Below, in pieces: positions 29,754 to 38,505 of a stretch of 64,000 nt of DNA. Source of the stretch: DASXMT01 sp963781305 (lineage in GTDB: Bacteria; Actinomycetota; Acidimicrobiia; Acidimicrobiales; RAAP-2); contig CAWAFL010000014.1 of assembly GCA_963781305.1 (NCBI GenBank), positions 744,001 to 808,000 of the forward strand. The letters run 5' to 3'. The position numbers and the translations under genes were made by a program. The first letter of the stretch is position 1. Each line of letters begins with the position of its first letter. The notes below the pieces were generated by a model. The model was not told the DNA's origin. It saw only the letters and a list, made by a program, of their open reading frames with translations, and made no database searches.

Positions 29754-31853
29754 GTGCCCGTCAGACTTGCCATCGGCCTCGGCGTGACCGCGATCATGTT
29801 TGCCATCGCGGGTAGGCGAATGTTCTGGCTCTATCGGCTGATCTCGGTCGGGCAGCCGGCCCCGGACAGGTTCAAGAACATCCCCAAGAGGATCAAGGCC
29901 GAGCTGGTCGAGGTGGGCGGCCAGAAGAAGCTTCTGCAGTGGACGGTGCCCGGCATCGCCCACGCCATGACCTTCTGGGGCTTCACCCTTCTCCTGTTCA
30001 CCATCCTCGAGGCCTACGGCGCCCTCTTCCAGCGGGATTTCCACGTACCCCTGATCGGCCAGACCGCCGCCCTCGGCTTCCTCGAGGACTTCTTCGCTGT
30101 GGCCGTGCTGCTGTCATTGCTGGTGTTCACTGCCATCCGGATCAAGAACTCGCCCAAGCGGGAGAACCGCCGGTCCCGCTTCTTCGGTTCCCACACCACT
30201 GCCGCCTGGCTGGTGCTGGGCATGATCGCCCTGGTCATCATCTCCCTGCTCGGCTACCGGGCCGCCCAGGTCAACACGGGCAACTTCCCCTACGGCTGGT
30301 GGGCCTTCGCCTCACACGGCATCGCCAACCTGCTGCGCCCGCTCGGGACCGGGGTCAACAGCGTCTTGGAGACGGTGCTGCTGCTGATCAACATCACCGT
30401 CATTACCGGCTTCCTGGTCTTTGTGGCCTACTCCAAGCACCTGCACATCTTCCTGGCCCCCATCAACGTGGCCACATCCCGGCGCCCCCGGGCGCTGGGT
30501 GCCTTGGCTTCGACCCCGGACATGAGCATGGAGGACGTGGGCGAGGACGACGAGGTCGTCTTTGGTGCGGGCCGGATCGAGGATTTCTCCTGGAAGCAGC
30601 TCCTGGACATGGCCACGTGCACCGAGTGCGGCCGGTGCCAGTCCCAGTGCCCCGCCTGGAACACCGACAAGCCCCTCTCGCCCAAGCTCGTGATCATGGA
30701 CCTCCGGGACAACCTGTTTGCCTCGGCCGACCGGATCATGAAGCAGAAACGGGCCGCCGGCGTCGAGGTCGAGAGCCTGGTTCCTTCGGTCATCGACCCC
30801 GACGTGCTCTGGTCCTGCACCACCTGCGGAGCCTGCGTCGAAGAGTGCCCGGTGGACATCGAGCACATCGACACCATCCTGGACATGCGTCGCTACGAGG
30901 TCCTGATGGAGTCCCGGTTCCCCACCGAGGCCGGGCTCATGCTCCGCAACATCGAGAACCAGGGCGACCCGTGGGGGCTCGGGGCGGCCAAGCGCCTGGA
31001 TTGGACCCAGAGCTTGGACTTCGAGGTCCCCGTGGTCACCGACACCATTCCCGACGACATCGAGTACCTCTACTGGGTGGGTTGCGCCAGCGCCCTCGAC
31101 GAGCGTGCCCGCAAGGGCGCCCAGGCCACGGCGCGCATGCTCCGTCGGGCCGGTGTCTCCTTCGCCGTCCTCGGCCCCAAGGAGAGCTGCACCGGCGACC
31201 CCGCTCGCCGGCTCGGCAACGAGTACCTCTTCCAAGAACAGGCCAAGCTCAACATCGAGACGCTGACCAACGCCGGGGCCAAGAAGGTCATCGCCAGCTG
31301 TCCCCACTGCTTCAACACCCTGTCCAACGAGTACCCGGCTCTGGGCGGGAACTTCGAGGTGATCCACCACTCGCAGCTCCTGGAGCATTTGGTCACCGCG
31401 GGCAAGCTCACCCCCGGAAATGGGTACTCGGGCACGGTCACCTACCACGACCCGTGTTATTTGGGCCGCCACAACCGGGTCTTCGACGAGCCCCGCACGG
31501 TCATCGATGCCATCCCCGGCGCCACGAACGTGGAGATGAAACGCTGCCGGGAGAAGGGTTTCTGCTGTGGGGCCGGCGGAGCCCGCATGTGGCTCGAGGA
31601 GAACATCGGCAAGCGCATCAACATGGAGCGCACCGAGGAAGCTCTGGGCACGGGGGCCGACGTGGTGTCGACCGCCTGTCCCTATTGCATGATCATGCTC
31701 GACGATGCTGTCAGAGCCCACCAGAAAGAGGACGACGTCCGCGTCCTCGACCTGTCACAGCTGGTGGAGGAGTCGCTCGGGGAGCCGGCAACGGTCGGGG
31801 CATCGGCCTCGGGGACCGAATCCGCCGGTGAGTCGGGTGACGCTGACGAGTAG
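29754..31853 (+). CDS. Membrane Fe-S oxidoreductase (EtfD/FadF-like)
   Basis: A 699-residue protein probably passing electrons from electron-transfer flavoprotein to menaquinone during fatty-acid oxidation. An N-terminal nitrate-reductase-gamma-like domain has about five transmembrane helices ('AIGLGVTAIMFAIAGRRMFWLY', 'HAMTFWGFTLLLFTILEAYGALF', 'LLLINITVITGFLVFVAYSKHLHIF'). Two 4Fe-4S motifs follow, 'CTECGRCQSQCP' and 'CTTCGACVEECP', then two CCG domains ('SCPHCFNTLSNEYP', 'GFCCGAGGARMW', 'ACPYCMIML'). Mycobacterial EtfD has the same layout. GTG 29754 follows AGGAGG (29743-29748). The acidic tail is low-complexity. Confidence 0.88.
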   Translation: MPVRLAIGLGVTAIMFAIAGRRMFWLYRLISVGQPAPDRFKNIPKRIKAELVEVGGQKKLLQWTVPGIAHAMTFWGFTLLLFTILEAYGALFQRDFHVPLIGQTAALGFLEDFFAVAVLLSLLVFTAIRIKNSPKRENRRSRFFGSHTTAAWLVLGMIALVIISLLGYRAAQVNTGNFPYGWWAFASHGIANLLRPLGTGVNSVLETVLLLINITVITGFLVFVAYSKHLHIFLAPINVATSRRPRALGALASTPDMSMEDVGEDDEVVFGAGRIEDFSWKQLLDMATCTECGRCQSQCPAWNTDKPLSPKLVIMDLRDNLFASADRIMKQKRAAGVEVESLVPSVIDPDVLWSCTTCGACVEECPVDIEHIDTILDMRRYEVLMESRFPTEAGLMLRNIENQGDPWGLGAAKRLDWTQSLDFEVPVVTDTIPDDIEYLYWVGCASALDERARKGAQATARMLRRAGVSFAVLGPKESCTGDPARRLGNEYLFQEQAKLNIETLTNAGAKKVIASCPHCFNTLSNEYPALGGNFEVIHHSQLLEHLVTAGKLTPGNGYSGTVTYHDPCYLGRHNRVFDEPRTVIDAIPGATNVEMKRCREKGFCCGAGGARMWLEENIGKRINMERTEEALGTGADVVSTACPYCMIMLDDAVRAHQKEDDVRVLDLSQLVEESLGEPATVGASASGTESAGESGDADE

Positions 31854-31907
31854 CGCCTCGGCTTGAGGTATGACCGGCCCCGGCGTCGATCCTGACGCCA
31901 GGAGGGC

Positions 31908-32330
31908 CTAGTGGAAGGCCTTGGCGTCGGCTTCCCGAAGCCGGTCGGCCATGGCGGCCAGGAGCTTTCGAGCCAGCGAGGGGACGGCGGCGATGATGCC
32001 GTTGAACTGGCGCTGCCCGAGCACCAAGAGCAGCGACTCGGTGTCGGAGATCACCGTGGCCGAGCGGGGCTTGCGGTCGAGGAGGGCGAGCTCCCCGAAG
32101 TAGCTTCCCGGTCCGAGCTTGGCCACCTTCCGGCCCTTGCGGCTCACGGTCGCCGTCCCGTCCACGATGATGAAGAACTCCCGTCCGATGGTGCCCTCTT
32201 CGGTGAGGACCTTCCCGGCGGGGACGGTGACTTCGTCGAGCGAGCTTCGGATCTTTCGCAGCTCGCTGGCCGAACAGCTCGAGAAGAGCCAGATGGTGCT
32301 GAGGTCGAGTTCCTTCGCGCGTACGGACAT
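31908..32330 (-). CDS. Cyclic nucleotide-binding domain protein
   Basis: A 140-residue single-domain protein of the CAP_ED type: 'LFSSCSASELRKIRSSLDEVTVPAGKVLTEEGTIGREFFIIVDGTATVSRKGRKVAKLGPGSYFGELALLDRKPRSATV'. The phosphate-binding cassette FGELALLDRKPRSATV has the Glu and Arg that contact cAMP or cGMP, so it may bind nucleotide. There is no helix-turn-helix or kinase domain, so it acts alone or on a partner. It diverges from the membrane protein to its right. Confidence 0.85.
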   Translation of the reverse strand: MSVRAKELDLSTIWLFSSCSASELRKIRSSLDEVTVPAGKVLTEEGTIGREFFIIVDGTATVSRKGRKVAKLGPGSYFGELALLDRKPRSATVISDTESLLLVLGQRQFNGIIAAVPSLARKLLAAMADRLREADAKAFH

Positions 32331-32342
32331 GCTGAGAGGCTA
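32331..32342 (-). promoter_or_regulatory. TAnnnT -10 of the cyclic-nucleotide-binding gene (leaderless)
   Basis: On the minus strand TAGCCT (32342-32337) is followed by six bases and ATG 32330. No ribosome binding site lies between, so the transcript should start at the ATG. Confidence 0.5.
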
Positions 32343-32443
32343 CTGGGGCGGTCGACTCGATGCCGGGAAATCCGACACCTCTGTGCAGGCTCCGGCCGTC
32401 GCGGTTTCCAGAGGGCCCTGTAGGTCTGTAGCCTTTCCCACCC

Positions 32444-33334
32444 ATGGCCGGAAATGCAGGCAATTCGAGATCGGCCCGTGGCGACGACGGTGGGGGGACC
32501 GGGCTGTCGGGCGTGGGGGCCTGGCTCTCCACCACCTTCCTGAAACCGCCGAAGCCCAAGGCGCCCAAGGCCGAGATACCCGAGGAGCGGCCGCTCACCG
32601 AAGAAGAGCGTCGCCAGCAGGCGATCATGCTCGATCCGACGGAGCGGAAGATCGGCTACACCGGCGTGCTGTTGGGCCTGTTGATCAGCTTCGGGCTGAC
32701 GCTGCCCTATGTGTTCGATCGCCACCTGACCGTCACGGTGAAGCAGGCGGGGACGCCCACCGGGACCACCTGTACGAACGGCTTCGTCTACACGCCGAAG
32801 GTCGGGAGTCACGCCGCCCAATGCACCGGCAAGGTGGTGTACCCGGTGAGCCACTGGCTCGTTCTGATGGCGCTGCTCCTCGTATTCACCATCGCCATCT
32901 ACGTCACGGTGCGCATCGGCCGACGGGTTCCGGTCGGCTTTGCCGTCCTCATCGCCGGCATCGCCTACGAGAGCATCGTTGGCCTCCTCGGCGTCATCTT
33001 CATCGTCCCCGGCGCCTGGCTGTTGTTCAAGGCGTGGAAAGTCAGACGGGAACTGGCCACCGGTGAGGTGTCACCGGTAGTGGGTGACAGCCCGGGCCGC
33101 TCGACGCCCAGGCGCTCCCCACCCGTGGGAGCTGCCGGATCGAACAAGCGCTACACGCCCAAGGCCCCGCCGGCCAAGGCCGCACCGGCCAAGGGCACCC
33201 GATCCAAAGCCGCACCGGCCAAGGGCGGCCCGTCCAAGGCCGCGCCGGCCAAGGGCGGCCAGTCCAAGACTCCACCGGCCAAGGCTGCACCGGCGAAGGC
33301 CCAGAAGAAGCGCCCAGCCCCACCCGCCTCGTAG
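32444..33334 (+). CDS. Hypothetical membrane protein with Lys/Ala/Pro-rich repeat tail
   Basis: A 296-residue protein with three or four transmembrane segments ('GYTGVLLGLLISFGLTLPYVF', 'VSHWLVLMALLLVFTIAIYVTVRI', 'VGFAVLIAGIAYESIVGLLGVIFIVPGAWLLFKAW'). A Cys pair lies in the first extracellular loop ('TTCTNGF...AAQCTGK'). The N-terminus is Gly-rich and charged. The last 70 residues are low-complexity repeats of the AAPAKG type, strongly basic, and might bind nucleic acid or acidic polymer. Function unknown. TAGCCT stands nine bases before the ATG. It is divergent from the cyclic-nucleotide-binding gene. Confidence 0.7.
   Translation: MAGNAGNSRSARGDDGGGTGLSGVGAWLSTTFLKPPKPKAPKAEIPEERPLTEEERRQQAIMLDPTERKIGYTGVLLGLLISFGLTLPYVFDRHLTVTVKQAGTPTGTTCTNGFVYTPKVGSHAAQCTGKVVYPVSHWLVLMALLLVFTIAIYVTVRIGRRVPVGFAVLIAGIAYESIVGLLGVIFIVPGAWLLFKAWKVRRELATGEVSPVVGDSPGRSTPRRSPPVGAAGSNKRYTPKAPPAKAAPAKGTRSKAAPAKGGPSKAAPAKGGQSKTPPAKAAPAKAQKKRPAPPAS
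33160..33310 (+). repeat. Short tandem repeat coding for AAPAKG-type units
   Basis: Imperfect 15-30 base repeats of the form CCGGCCAAGGC(C/G) recur through the 3' part of the membrane-protein gene. They encode PAKAAPAKG-like units. This is a coding low-complexity tract and probably unstable in length. Confidence 0.7.
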
Positions 33335-33662
33335 CCCTCTACCCGGACGACCGGGGTGGCTTCTGTAGGCATCTCGCAGTGGACGGCCGTGTGGCCGAGC
33401 ACCCGGCCGCGTGCCCCGTACTACCTGGTCAGGCCCCTACGCCACGCCGCTCGGGTGGTCCGCGGAACCGGCCAGGCACGGTTGCCAGACAGTTAACACA
33501 ACGGAAACCTTGTGGTAGCAGCTGGGAAACACCGACGGGTCAAAGTGTGCACCAGCGGTGAGGCGACCGCCACCTGAAGTGTGCCGACTCCTTTGTAGTT
33601 GGTACCCCCGGGGGGCTGGGCAGCCTGACCGGGAGTATCACTTCGAGAGGAGAGCAGAGACC
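33335..33662. promoter_or_regulatory. Regulatory region of amtB-glnK
   Basis: The 328-base gap contains the GlnR-type box and no gene. The sequence between box and start is GC-rich and I see no certain -10 hexamer. Its last part carries the amtB ribosome binding site GAGGAGA at 33647-33653. Confidence 0.55.
33493..33530 (+). promoter_or_regulatory. GlnR-type nitrogen-control box
   Basis: Four half-sites are spaced by exactly six bases each: TTAAC (33493-33497), GAAAC (33504-33508), GTAGC (33515-33519) and GAAAC (33526-33530). This is the arrangement described for actinobacterial GlnR sites (gTnAC-n6-GaAAC repeated). It lies 133 bases before the ammonium transporter start, so amtB-glnK is probably activated under nitrogen limitation. 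GlnR itself is not in the window. Confidence 0.8.
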
Positions 33663-35063
33663 GTGTATATCCCGTACCCGCACTGGCTCAATCCAGGCGA
33701 CAACACGTGGCAGATAGTGGCCGCAACGCTGGTCGGCTTGATGAGTCTTCCGGGCATCGCCGTGCTCTATGGCGGGCTCGTCCAGAAGAAGTGGGCAGTG
33801 AACACCATGCTCATGGCCTTCTCGGGCTTCTCCCTCGTGCTCATTGTTTGGGTGCTGTGGGCGTTCAACCTGAGTTTCGGCGTGCCGTACCACACCGGAA
33901 TCGGTGGCGATCACTCCTTCTTCAACAACATGATCGGCCACTTCCACCCGGCGGTGAGCCACTTCGCCGAGCAAAATCAGGAAGTCTTACCCGAAGGCAC
34001 GCTGATACCGTTCCACTACAACCAGGCCACGTTCATGTACTTCCAGGTCGTGTTCGCAGCCATTACGCCGCTCCTCTTCCTGGGTAGCGTGCTCGGCCGC
34101 ATGAAGTTCAAGGCGTGGTGCCTCTTCGTGCCGCTGTGGATCACCTGCGTGTACTCGGTCAACGCCTTCCTCATCTGGGGCGGCGGGTTCTTCGCCCAAA
34201 AGGGTGCGGTCGACTACTCGGGCGGATACGTCATCCACTTGGCTGCCGGCGTGACCGGTTTCGTCGCCGCTTGGGTGGTCGGGCCCCGGTTGGCTCGGGA
34301 CCGGAGACACGGCGTGCCCAACAACCTGTTGATGGTCTCCGTCGGAGCAGGGATCCTGTGGTTGGGATGGAACGGCTTCAACGGTGGCGACCCCTTCTAC
34401 GCCGGGGCCGACGCCACCTCTGCCGTCTTGAATACCAACCTGGCCACGGCGGCTGCGCTGCTCACCTGGATGTTCATGGACATGTTCTTCTCCAAGCAGA
34501 AGAAGGCCACATTCCTCGGCGCCATCAACGGCATGATCGTCGGACTGGTGACCATCACACCGGGTGCCGGGTTCGTGAACGGGTATGGGGCCATCCTGGA
34601 GGGGCTGATCGCCTCGGCCATCGTGTGGGTGGCTTGGAACTACCTGTCCAAGGTCCGGCCCTTCTCCAAGGTGGACGATGCGCTCGGAGTGGTCTACACG
34701 CACGGCATTGCCGGTCTGTGCGGTGGCCTGCTCGTCGGGTTCTTCGCCGACCCGGGCATGATCGAGTACATCGGGCTAGGCAAGGCCGCACCGGGCTTCT
34801 CGGTGGTGGGCCTCTTCTACAGCGGCTCGTGGCACCAGGTTTGGGAACAGTTCCTGGCCGCGGCCTGGGTCATCGTCTTCACGGCAATCGCCAGCTTCAT
34901 CCTCTTGTGGATCGTGAAGCTGTTGATCGGATTGCGAGAGCCCGACGAGAACCTGGAGATCGGTGACCTCGCCGTTCACGACGAGGAGGCCTACCCAGAA
35001 GAGACCTTCGCCGAACGGGTGGGCTCCAGCGTCGCTGGTTCCTCCGAGGCAATAGGAACCTGA
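33663..35063 (+). CDS. amtB: Ammonium transporter
   Basis: A 466-residue Amt-family channel with about eleven transmembrane helices. Family hallmarks include 'LPGIAVLYGGLVQKKWAVNTMLM', the pore His in 'YVIHLAAGVTGFVAAWVVGPR', 'VGAGILWLGWNGFNGG', 'LNTNLATAAALLTWMFMDM', and the second pore His in 'VVYTHGIAGLCGGLLVGFFAD'. GTG 33663 was chosen because GAGGAGA lies about nine bases upstream and the preceding in-frame codons look non-coding. The acidic C-terminal tail faces the cytoplasm, where GlnK would act. It forms an operon with glnK. Confidence 0.94.
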   Translation: MYIPYPHWLNPGDNTWQIVAATLVGLMSLPGIAVLYGGLVQKKWAVNTMLMAFSGFSLVLIVWVLWAFNLSFGVPYHTGIGGDHSFFNNMIGHFHPAVSHFAEQNQEVLPEGTLIPFHYNQATFMYFQVVFAAITPLLFLGSVLGRMKFKAWCLFVPLWITCVYSVNAFLIWGGGFFAQKGAVDYSGGYVIHLAAGVTGFVAAWVVGPRLARDRRHGVPNNLLMVSVGAGILWLGWNGFNGGDPFYAGADATSAVLNTNLATAAALLTWMFMDMFFSKQKKATFLGAINGMIVGLVTITPGAGFVNGYGAILEGLIASAIVWVAWNYLSKVRPFSKVDDALGVVYTHGIAGLCGGLLVGFFADPGMIEYIGLGKAAPGFSVVGLFYSGSWHQVWEQFLAAAWVIVFTAIASFILLWIVKLLIGLREPDENLEIGDLAVHDEEAYPEETFAERVGSSVAGSSEAIGT

Positions 35064-35171
35064 GACAGTTGCCATAGGGTGGTCCGCCCCGACCCGAATG
35101 AACGTGTTCGGGTCGGGAGCGGTCCACGCAGCCTTCGATCGCAGTAACAGTTCGACGAAAGGAAGTAGGAC

Positions 35172-35510
35172 GTGAAGCTTGTCATAGCGGTAGTGAAGCC
35201 ATTCAAGCTCGATGCCGTGAAGGAGGCCCTCAAGGTGTTGGGGATCCAGGGCCTCACCGTGACCGAGGTCCAAGGGTTCGGCCGCCAACGGGGCCACACC
35301 GAGGTCTACCGAGGTGCGGAGTACGAGGTGGAGTTCGTTCCCAAGGTGCGTCTGGAGATCGTCATTGACGACGAGCGGATGCCCGAGGTCCTCGACACAG
35401 TGGTGGCGGCGGCCAACACCGGCAAGATCGGTGACGGCAAGGTATGGGTCGTCCCTGTCGAAGAGGTAGTCCGGGTGCGCACCGGCGAGCGCGGCTCAGA
35501 CGCCCTGTAG
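35172..35510 (+). CDS. glnK: Nitrogen regulatory protein P-II
   Basis: A 112-residue PII protein that reports 2-oxoglutarate and ATP/ADP levels and gates the ammonium channel encoded before it. The T-loop 'GRQRGHTEVYRGAEYEVEFVPKVRLEIVID' holds Tyr51, the modification site. 'VVAAANTGKIGDGKVWVVPVEEVVRVRTGERG' is the nucleotide-binding B/C-loop region. The GTG start has GAAAGGAAG upstream. Adenylylation of Tyr51 is the known actinobacterial modification, but the GlnD enzyme is not in the window. Confidence 0.94.
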   Translation: MKLVIAVVKPFKLDAVKEALKVLGIQGLTVTEVQGFGRQRGHTEVYRGAEYEVEFVPKVRLEIVIDDERMPEVLDTVVAAANTGKIGDGKVWVVPVEEVVRVRTGERGSDAL

Positions 35511-35568
35511 CGAATCGGCGTGCGAGGGTCGGCGCCTCACGGCGTCCTGAGCCTTCGCCCCAACCGTT

Positions 35569-35606
35569 CGATGGACGACCGGCCCGCCTCGGCCGGTCGT
35601 CCATCG
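35569..35606 (+). terminator. 16-bp perfect hairpin terminator after amtB-glnK
   Basis: Arms 35569-35584 and 35591-35606 are perfectly complementary over 16 bases with a six-base loop. It lies 58 bases after the glnK stop and before the convergent gpmA gene, so it may serve both. There is no U-tract. Confidence 0.75.
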
Positions 35607-35687
35607 CGTCTGGGCCTGGATGCTGAGGCCGCGAGCTGGGGCCCAGCATCGGACGGCCTCACTGCAGGGCCGGCAAGCCGACCGAGG

Positions 35688-36443
35688 TCAGCCGGCCTGG
35701 CGGGCGACGGCATCGGCCGCCGCCCGGGCAGCTTCGGGGTCCCCGAGGTACCTGCTGTCGGCCACGGTGAGATCGTCGTTCAGGCTGTAGCGGAAGGGTA
35801 TGCCGGTCGGGACATCGAGGCCGACGATGTCATCGTCGTCGATGCCGTCTATGTGCTTGCGAAGGGCCCGGAGGCTGTTGCCGTGCGCCACGACCAGGAC
35901 GGCCCCTCCGCGGCCGCTCGTCTCCAAGAGGTCAGGCACGATGCTGTCCTCCCAGTAGGGGATGGTGCGAGCGACCACGTCGGCCAGGCACTCGGTTCGG
36001 GGCAGGGCGTCCACGGGAATGTCCCGATAGCGCGGATCGCCGGCCGGGTGCCGTTCGTCTCCCAGCTCGACCGCCGGCGGCGGGATCGAGTAGCTGCGGC
36101 GCCAGGCCTTCAACTGTTCGGGCCCGTGGCGCTCCGCCGTCTCCTTCTTGTTGTGTCCCTGCAGGGCGCCGTAATGGCGCTCGTTGAGTCGCCAGTGGCG
36201 CCGGACCGGTAGCCAGGACCGCCCCGCCTCGTCGAGGGCCAGGTCGGCGGTCCGGATGGCCCGGGTGAGCAGGGAGGTGTGGACCACACGGAGGTCCAGG
36301 TCGGCCTCGGCCTTCAGGAGCCGTCCGGCCTCCCTGGCCTCGGACACGCCCTGGTCGGTCAGCGGCACGTCGTGCCATCCCGTGAAGCGGTTCTCGGCGT
36401 TCCACGTTGACTGACCGTGACGGAGGAGTACCAGGTCGAGCAT
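35688..36443 (-). CDS. gpmA: 2,3-bisphosphoglycerate-dependent phosphoglycerate mutase
   Basis: A 251-residue glycolytic enzyme that interconverts 3- and 2-phosphoglycerate. The catalytic His is in the N-terminal 'LVLLRHGQSTWNAENRFTGWHDVPLTDQG'. 'TSLLTRAIRTADLAL', 'WRLNERHYGALQGHNKKE' and the second His in 'VLVVAHGNSLRALRKHIDG' complete the dPGM signature, and the length fits the family. ATG 36443 is fixed by a TACGCT hexamer six bases upstream, suggesting a leaderless transcript. Confidence 0.94.
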   Translation of the reverse strand: MLDLVLLRHGQSTWNAENRFTGWHDVPLTDQGVSEAREAGRLLKAEADLDLRVVHTSLLTRAIRTADLALDEAGRSWLPVRRHWRLNERHYGALQGHNKKETAERHGPEQLKAWRRSYSIPPPAVELGDERHPAGDPRYRDIPVDALPRTECLADVVARTIPYWEDSIVPDLLETSGRGGAVLVVAHGNSLRALRKHIDGIDDDDIVGLDVPTGIPFRYSLNDDLTVADSRYLGDPEAARAAADAVARQAG

Positions 36444-36455
36444 GGATCGAGCGTA
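36444..36455 (-). promoter_or_regulatory. TAnnnT -10 of gpmA (leaderless)
   Basis: On the minus strand TACGCT (36455-36450) is followed by six bases and ATG 36443. There is no ribosome binding site in between. Confidence 0.5.
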
Positions 36456-36515
36456 CTCCCGTCGATATTATCGGTGGGGTGAGTCAATAACCATCGGGAA
36501 ACCTATATCATAGGC

Positions 36516-36540
36516 ACTCAAGTTTGCTATAGTTGTATAT
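36516..36540 (+). promoter_or_regulatory. dnaK promoter with extended -10 and HspR half-site
   Basis: TGcTATAGT at 36525-36533 is an extended -10. ACTCAAG at 36516-36522 is a perfect half of the HspR-binding HAIR element (CTTGAGT-n7-ACTCAAG); the other half is not recognisable here. The half-site overlaps the promoter just upstream of the -10, as expected for a repressor. The untranslated leader would be about 125 bases. Confidence 0.5.
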
Positions 36541-36666
36541 CGACAGACGTCGGACCAACGACCTTGGACGGCCCACCAGGGCTTTCGATAGAGCGGTCCA
36601 CACCGAAGTCGCACGAATCGAGAGAGACAAGCGCCTGAGAACCAGGCAGACGAGCAGGAGGCAACG

Positions 36667-38505
36667 ATGGCCAAGGCCGTAGGAATCGACTTGGGGACGA
36701 CCAACTCGGTCGTGAGCGTGCTGGAGGCCGGGGAACCGGTCGTCATTCCCAACGCAGAGGGTGGACGTACGACGCCGTCGGTCGTCGGGTTCGCCAAGTC
36801 CGGCGAAGTGCTGGTCGGTGAGGTGGCCAAGCGCCAAGCCATCACCAACCCGGATCGGACGATCCGCTCGGTGAAGCGCCACATGGGCACGTCGTGGACG
36901 GTCGACATCGACGGCAAGGCGTACACGGCCCAGGAGATCTCTGCTCGCATCCTCTCGAAGCTGAAGCGAGATGCCGAGTCGTTCCTTGGCGATTCCGTGA
37001 ACCAGGCCGTCATCACCGTTCCGGCCTACTTTGACGATGCGCAGCGCACCGCGACCAAGGAAGCGGGAACCGTCGCCGGGCTCGAAGTCCTGCGCATCAT
37101 CAACGAGCCCACTGCGGCCGCCCTGGCCTACGGCCTGGACAAGGAAGGCGCCGACCAGACCGTCCTCGTCTTCGACCTCGGAGGCGGCACCTTCGACGTG
37201 TCGGTCATGGAGATCGGCGACGGCGTGTTCGAAGTGAAGTCCACGTCGGGGAACACCCACCTGGGTGGCGACGACTGGGACCAGCGGATCATCGACTGGC
37301 TGGTGAAGTCGTTCAAGGACACCGAGGGCGTCGACCTGTCTGCCGACAAGATGGCCACCCAGCGACTGCAGGAAGCGGCCGAGAAGGCCAAGATCGAGCT
37401 GTCCTCCCTCCAGGAGACCCAGATCAACCTGCCGTTCATCACCGCCACCTCGGAGGGCCCGAAGCACCTTGACCTGAAGCTCACCCGGGCCACGTTCAAC
37501 GAATTGACCTCCGACCTGGTCGACGCGTGCAAGGGACCCTTCGAGCAGGCCATCTCCGATGCCGGCCTGAGCACGACCGACATCGACCATGTGGTCCTGG
37601 TGGGTGGCTCCACCCGCATCCCCGCGGTCCAGGAGCTCGTGCAGTCGTTGACGGGCAAGGAGGCCCACAAGGGCGTGAACCCCGACGAGGTGGTGGCCAT
37701 CGGCGCCGCCGTCCAGGCCGGTGTCCTGAAGGGTGACGTGAAGGACGTCCTCCTCCTCGACGTGACGCCCCTGTCGCTCGGTATCGAGACCAAGGGCAGC
37801 GTCATGCACCGACTGATCGAGCGCAACACCACCATCCCCACCAAGCGGAGCGAGGTGTTCACCACGGCCGAGGACAACCAGCCGTCGGTCGAGGTCCACG
37901 TGCTCCAGGGCGAGCGGGAGATGGCCATGTACAACAAGACGCTGGGCAAGTTCCAGCTGGTCGACCTGCCGCCGGCCCCCCGTGGCGTGCCTCAGATCGA
38001 GGTCACCTTCGACATCGATGCCAACGGCATCGTGCACGTCTCGGCCAAGGACCGGGCCACCGGCAAGGAGCAGTCGATGACCATCACCGGTCAGTCGTCG
38101 CTGGCCAAGGACGACATCGACCGCATGGTGAAGGACGCCGAGGCTCACGCCGAGGACGACCGTCGCCGTCGGGAAGAGGCTGAGGTCCGCAACAACGCCG
38201 ACACGCTCGTCTACCAGACGGAGAAGCTCCTGAAGGATCAGGGTGACAAGTTCCAGGGCGATGAGAAGGAGAAGGTCGAATCGGCGCTCACCACGTTGAA
38301 GGAGTCCTTGGCCGGTTCCGATCTGGAGTCGATCAAGAACTCGACCGAGGCCCTGCTCACGGCCAGCCAGTCGTTCAGCCAGCGTCTCTACGAAGAGGCC
38401 TCCAAGGCTGATGCCGGTGCTCCCGGTGGTGCCGCCGGTGCCCCGGCCGACGAGCCGTCCGATGACGAGGTGGTCGACGCTGAGATCGTGGACGAGAAGG
38501 ACTGA
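36667..38505 (+). CDS. dnaK: Chaperone DnaK (Hsp70)
   Basis: A 612-residue ATP-driven chaperone. The nucleotide-binding domain opens with 'AVGIDLGTTNSVVSVLEAGEP' and includes 'RIINEPTAAALAYGLDKEG' and 'VFDLGGGTFDVSVMEI'. The substrate-binding domain holds 'LLLDVTPLSLGIETKGSVMHRLIERNTTIPTKRSE' and the C-terminal helical lid ends in an Ala/Gly/Pro-rich linker and the acidic 'DDEVVDAEIVDEKD'. It is first in the heat-shock operon, with grpE overlapping by one base, dnaJ, hspR and clpB following. AGGAGG precedes the ATG closely. Confidence 0.97.
   Translation: MAKAVGIDLGTTNSVVSVLEAGEPVVIPNAEGGRTTPSVVGFAKSGEVLVGEVAKRQAITNPDRTIRSVKRHMGTSWTVDIDGKAYTAQEISARILSKLKRDAESFLGDSVNQAVITVPAYFDDAQRTATKEAGTVAGLEVLRIINEPTAAALAYGLDKEGADQTVLVFDLGGGTFDVSVMEIGDGVFEVKSTSGNTHLGGDDWDQRIIDWLVKSFKDTEGVDLSADKMATQRLQEAAEKAKIELSSLQETQINLPFITATSEGPKHLDLKLTRATFNELTSDLVDACKGPFEQAISDAGLSTTDIDHVVLVGGSTRIPAVQELVQSLTGKEAHKGVNPDEVVAIGAAVQAGVLKGDVKDVLLLDVTPLSLGIETKGSVMHRLIERNTTIPTKRSEVFTTAEDNQPSVEVHVLQGEREMAMYNKTLGKFQLVDLPPAPRGVPQIEVTFDIDANGIVHVSAKDRATGKEQSMTITGQSSLAKDDIDRMVKDAEAHAEDDRRRREEAEVRNNADTLVYQTEKLLKDQGDKFQGDEKEKVESALTTLKESLAGSDLESIKNSTEALLTASQSFSQRLYEEASKADAGAPGGAAGAPADEPSDDEVVDAEIVDEKD

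Noticed and set aside
29939..31831. A 630-codon plus-strand frame overlapping the EtfD-like gene
   Set aside because: Arg/Pro/His-rich with no domain; the Fe-S and membrane features lie in the other frame.
33160..33310. Tandem repeats considered as a CRISPR or VNTR element
   Set aside because: The repeats are in-frame coding low complexity (AAPAKG) inside a membrane-protein gene, with no spacers.
36508..38148. A 546-codon open frame antisense to dnaK
   Set aside because: Shadow of dnaK; no recognisable protein features.
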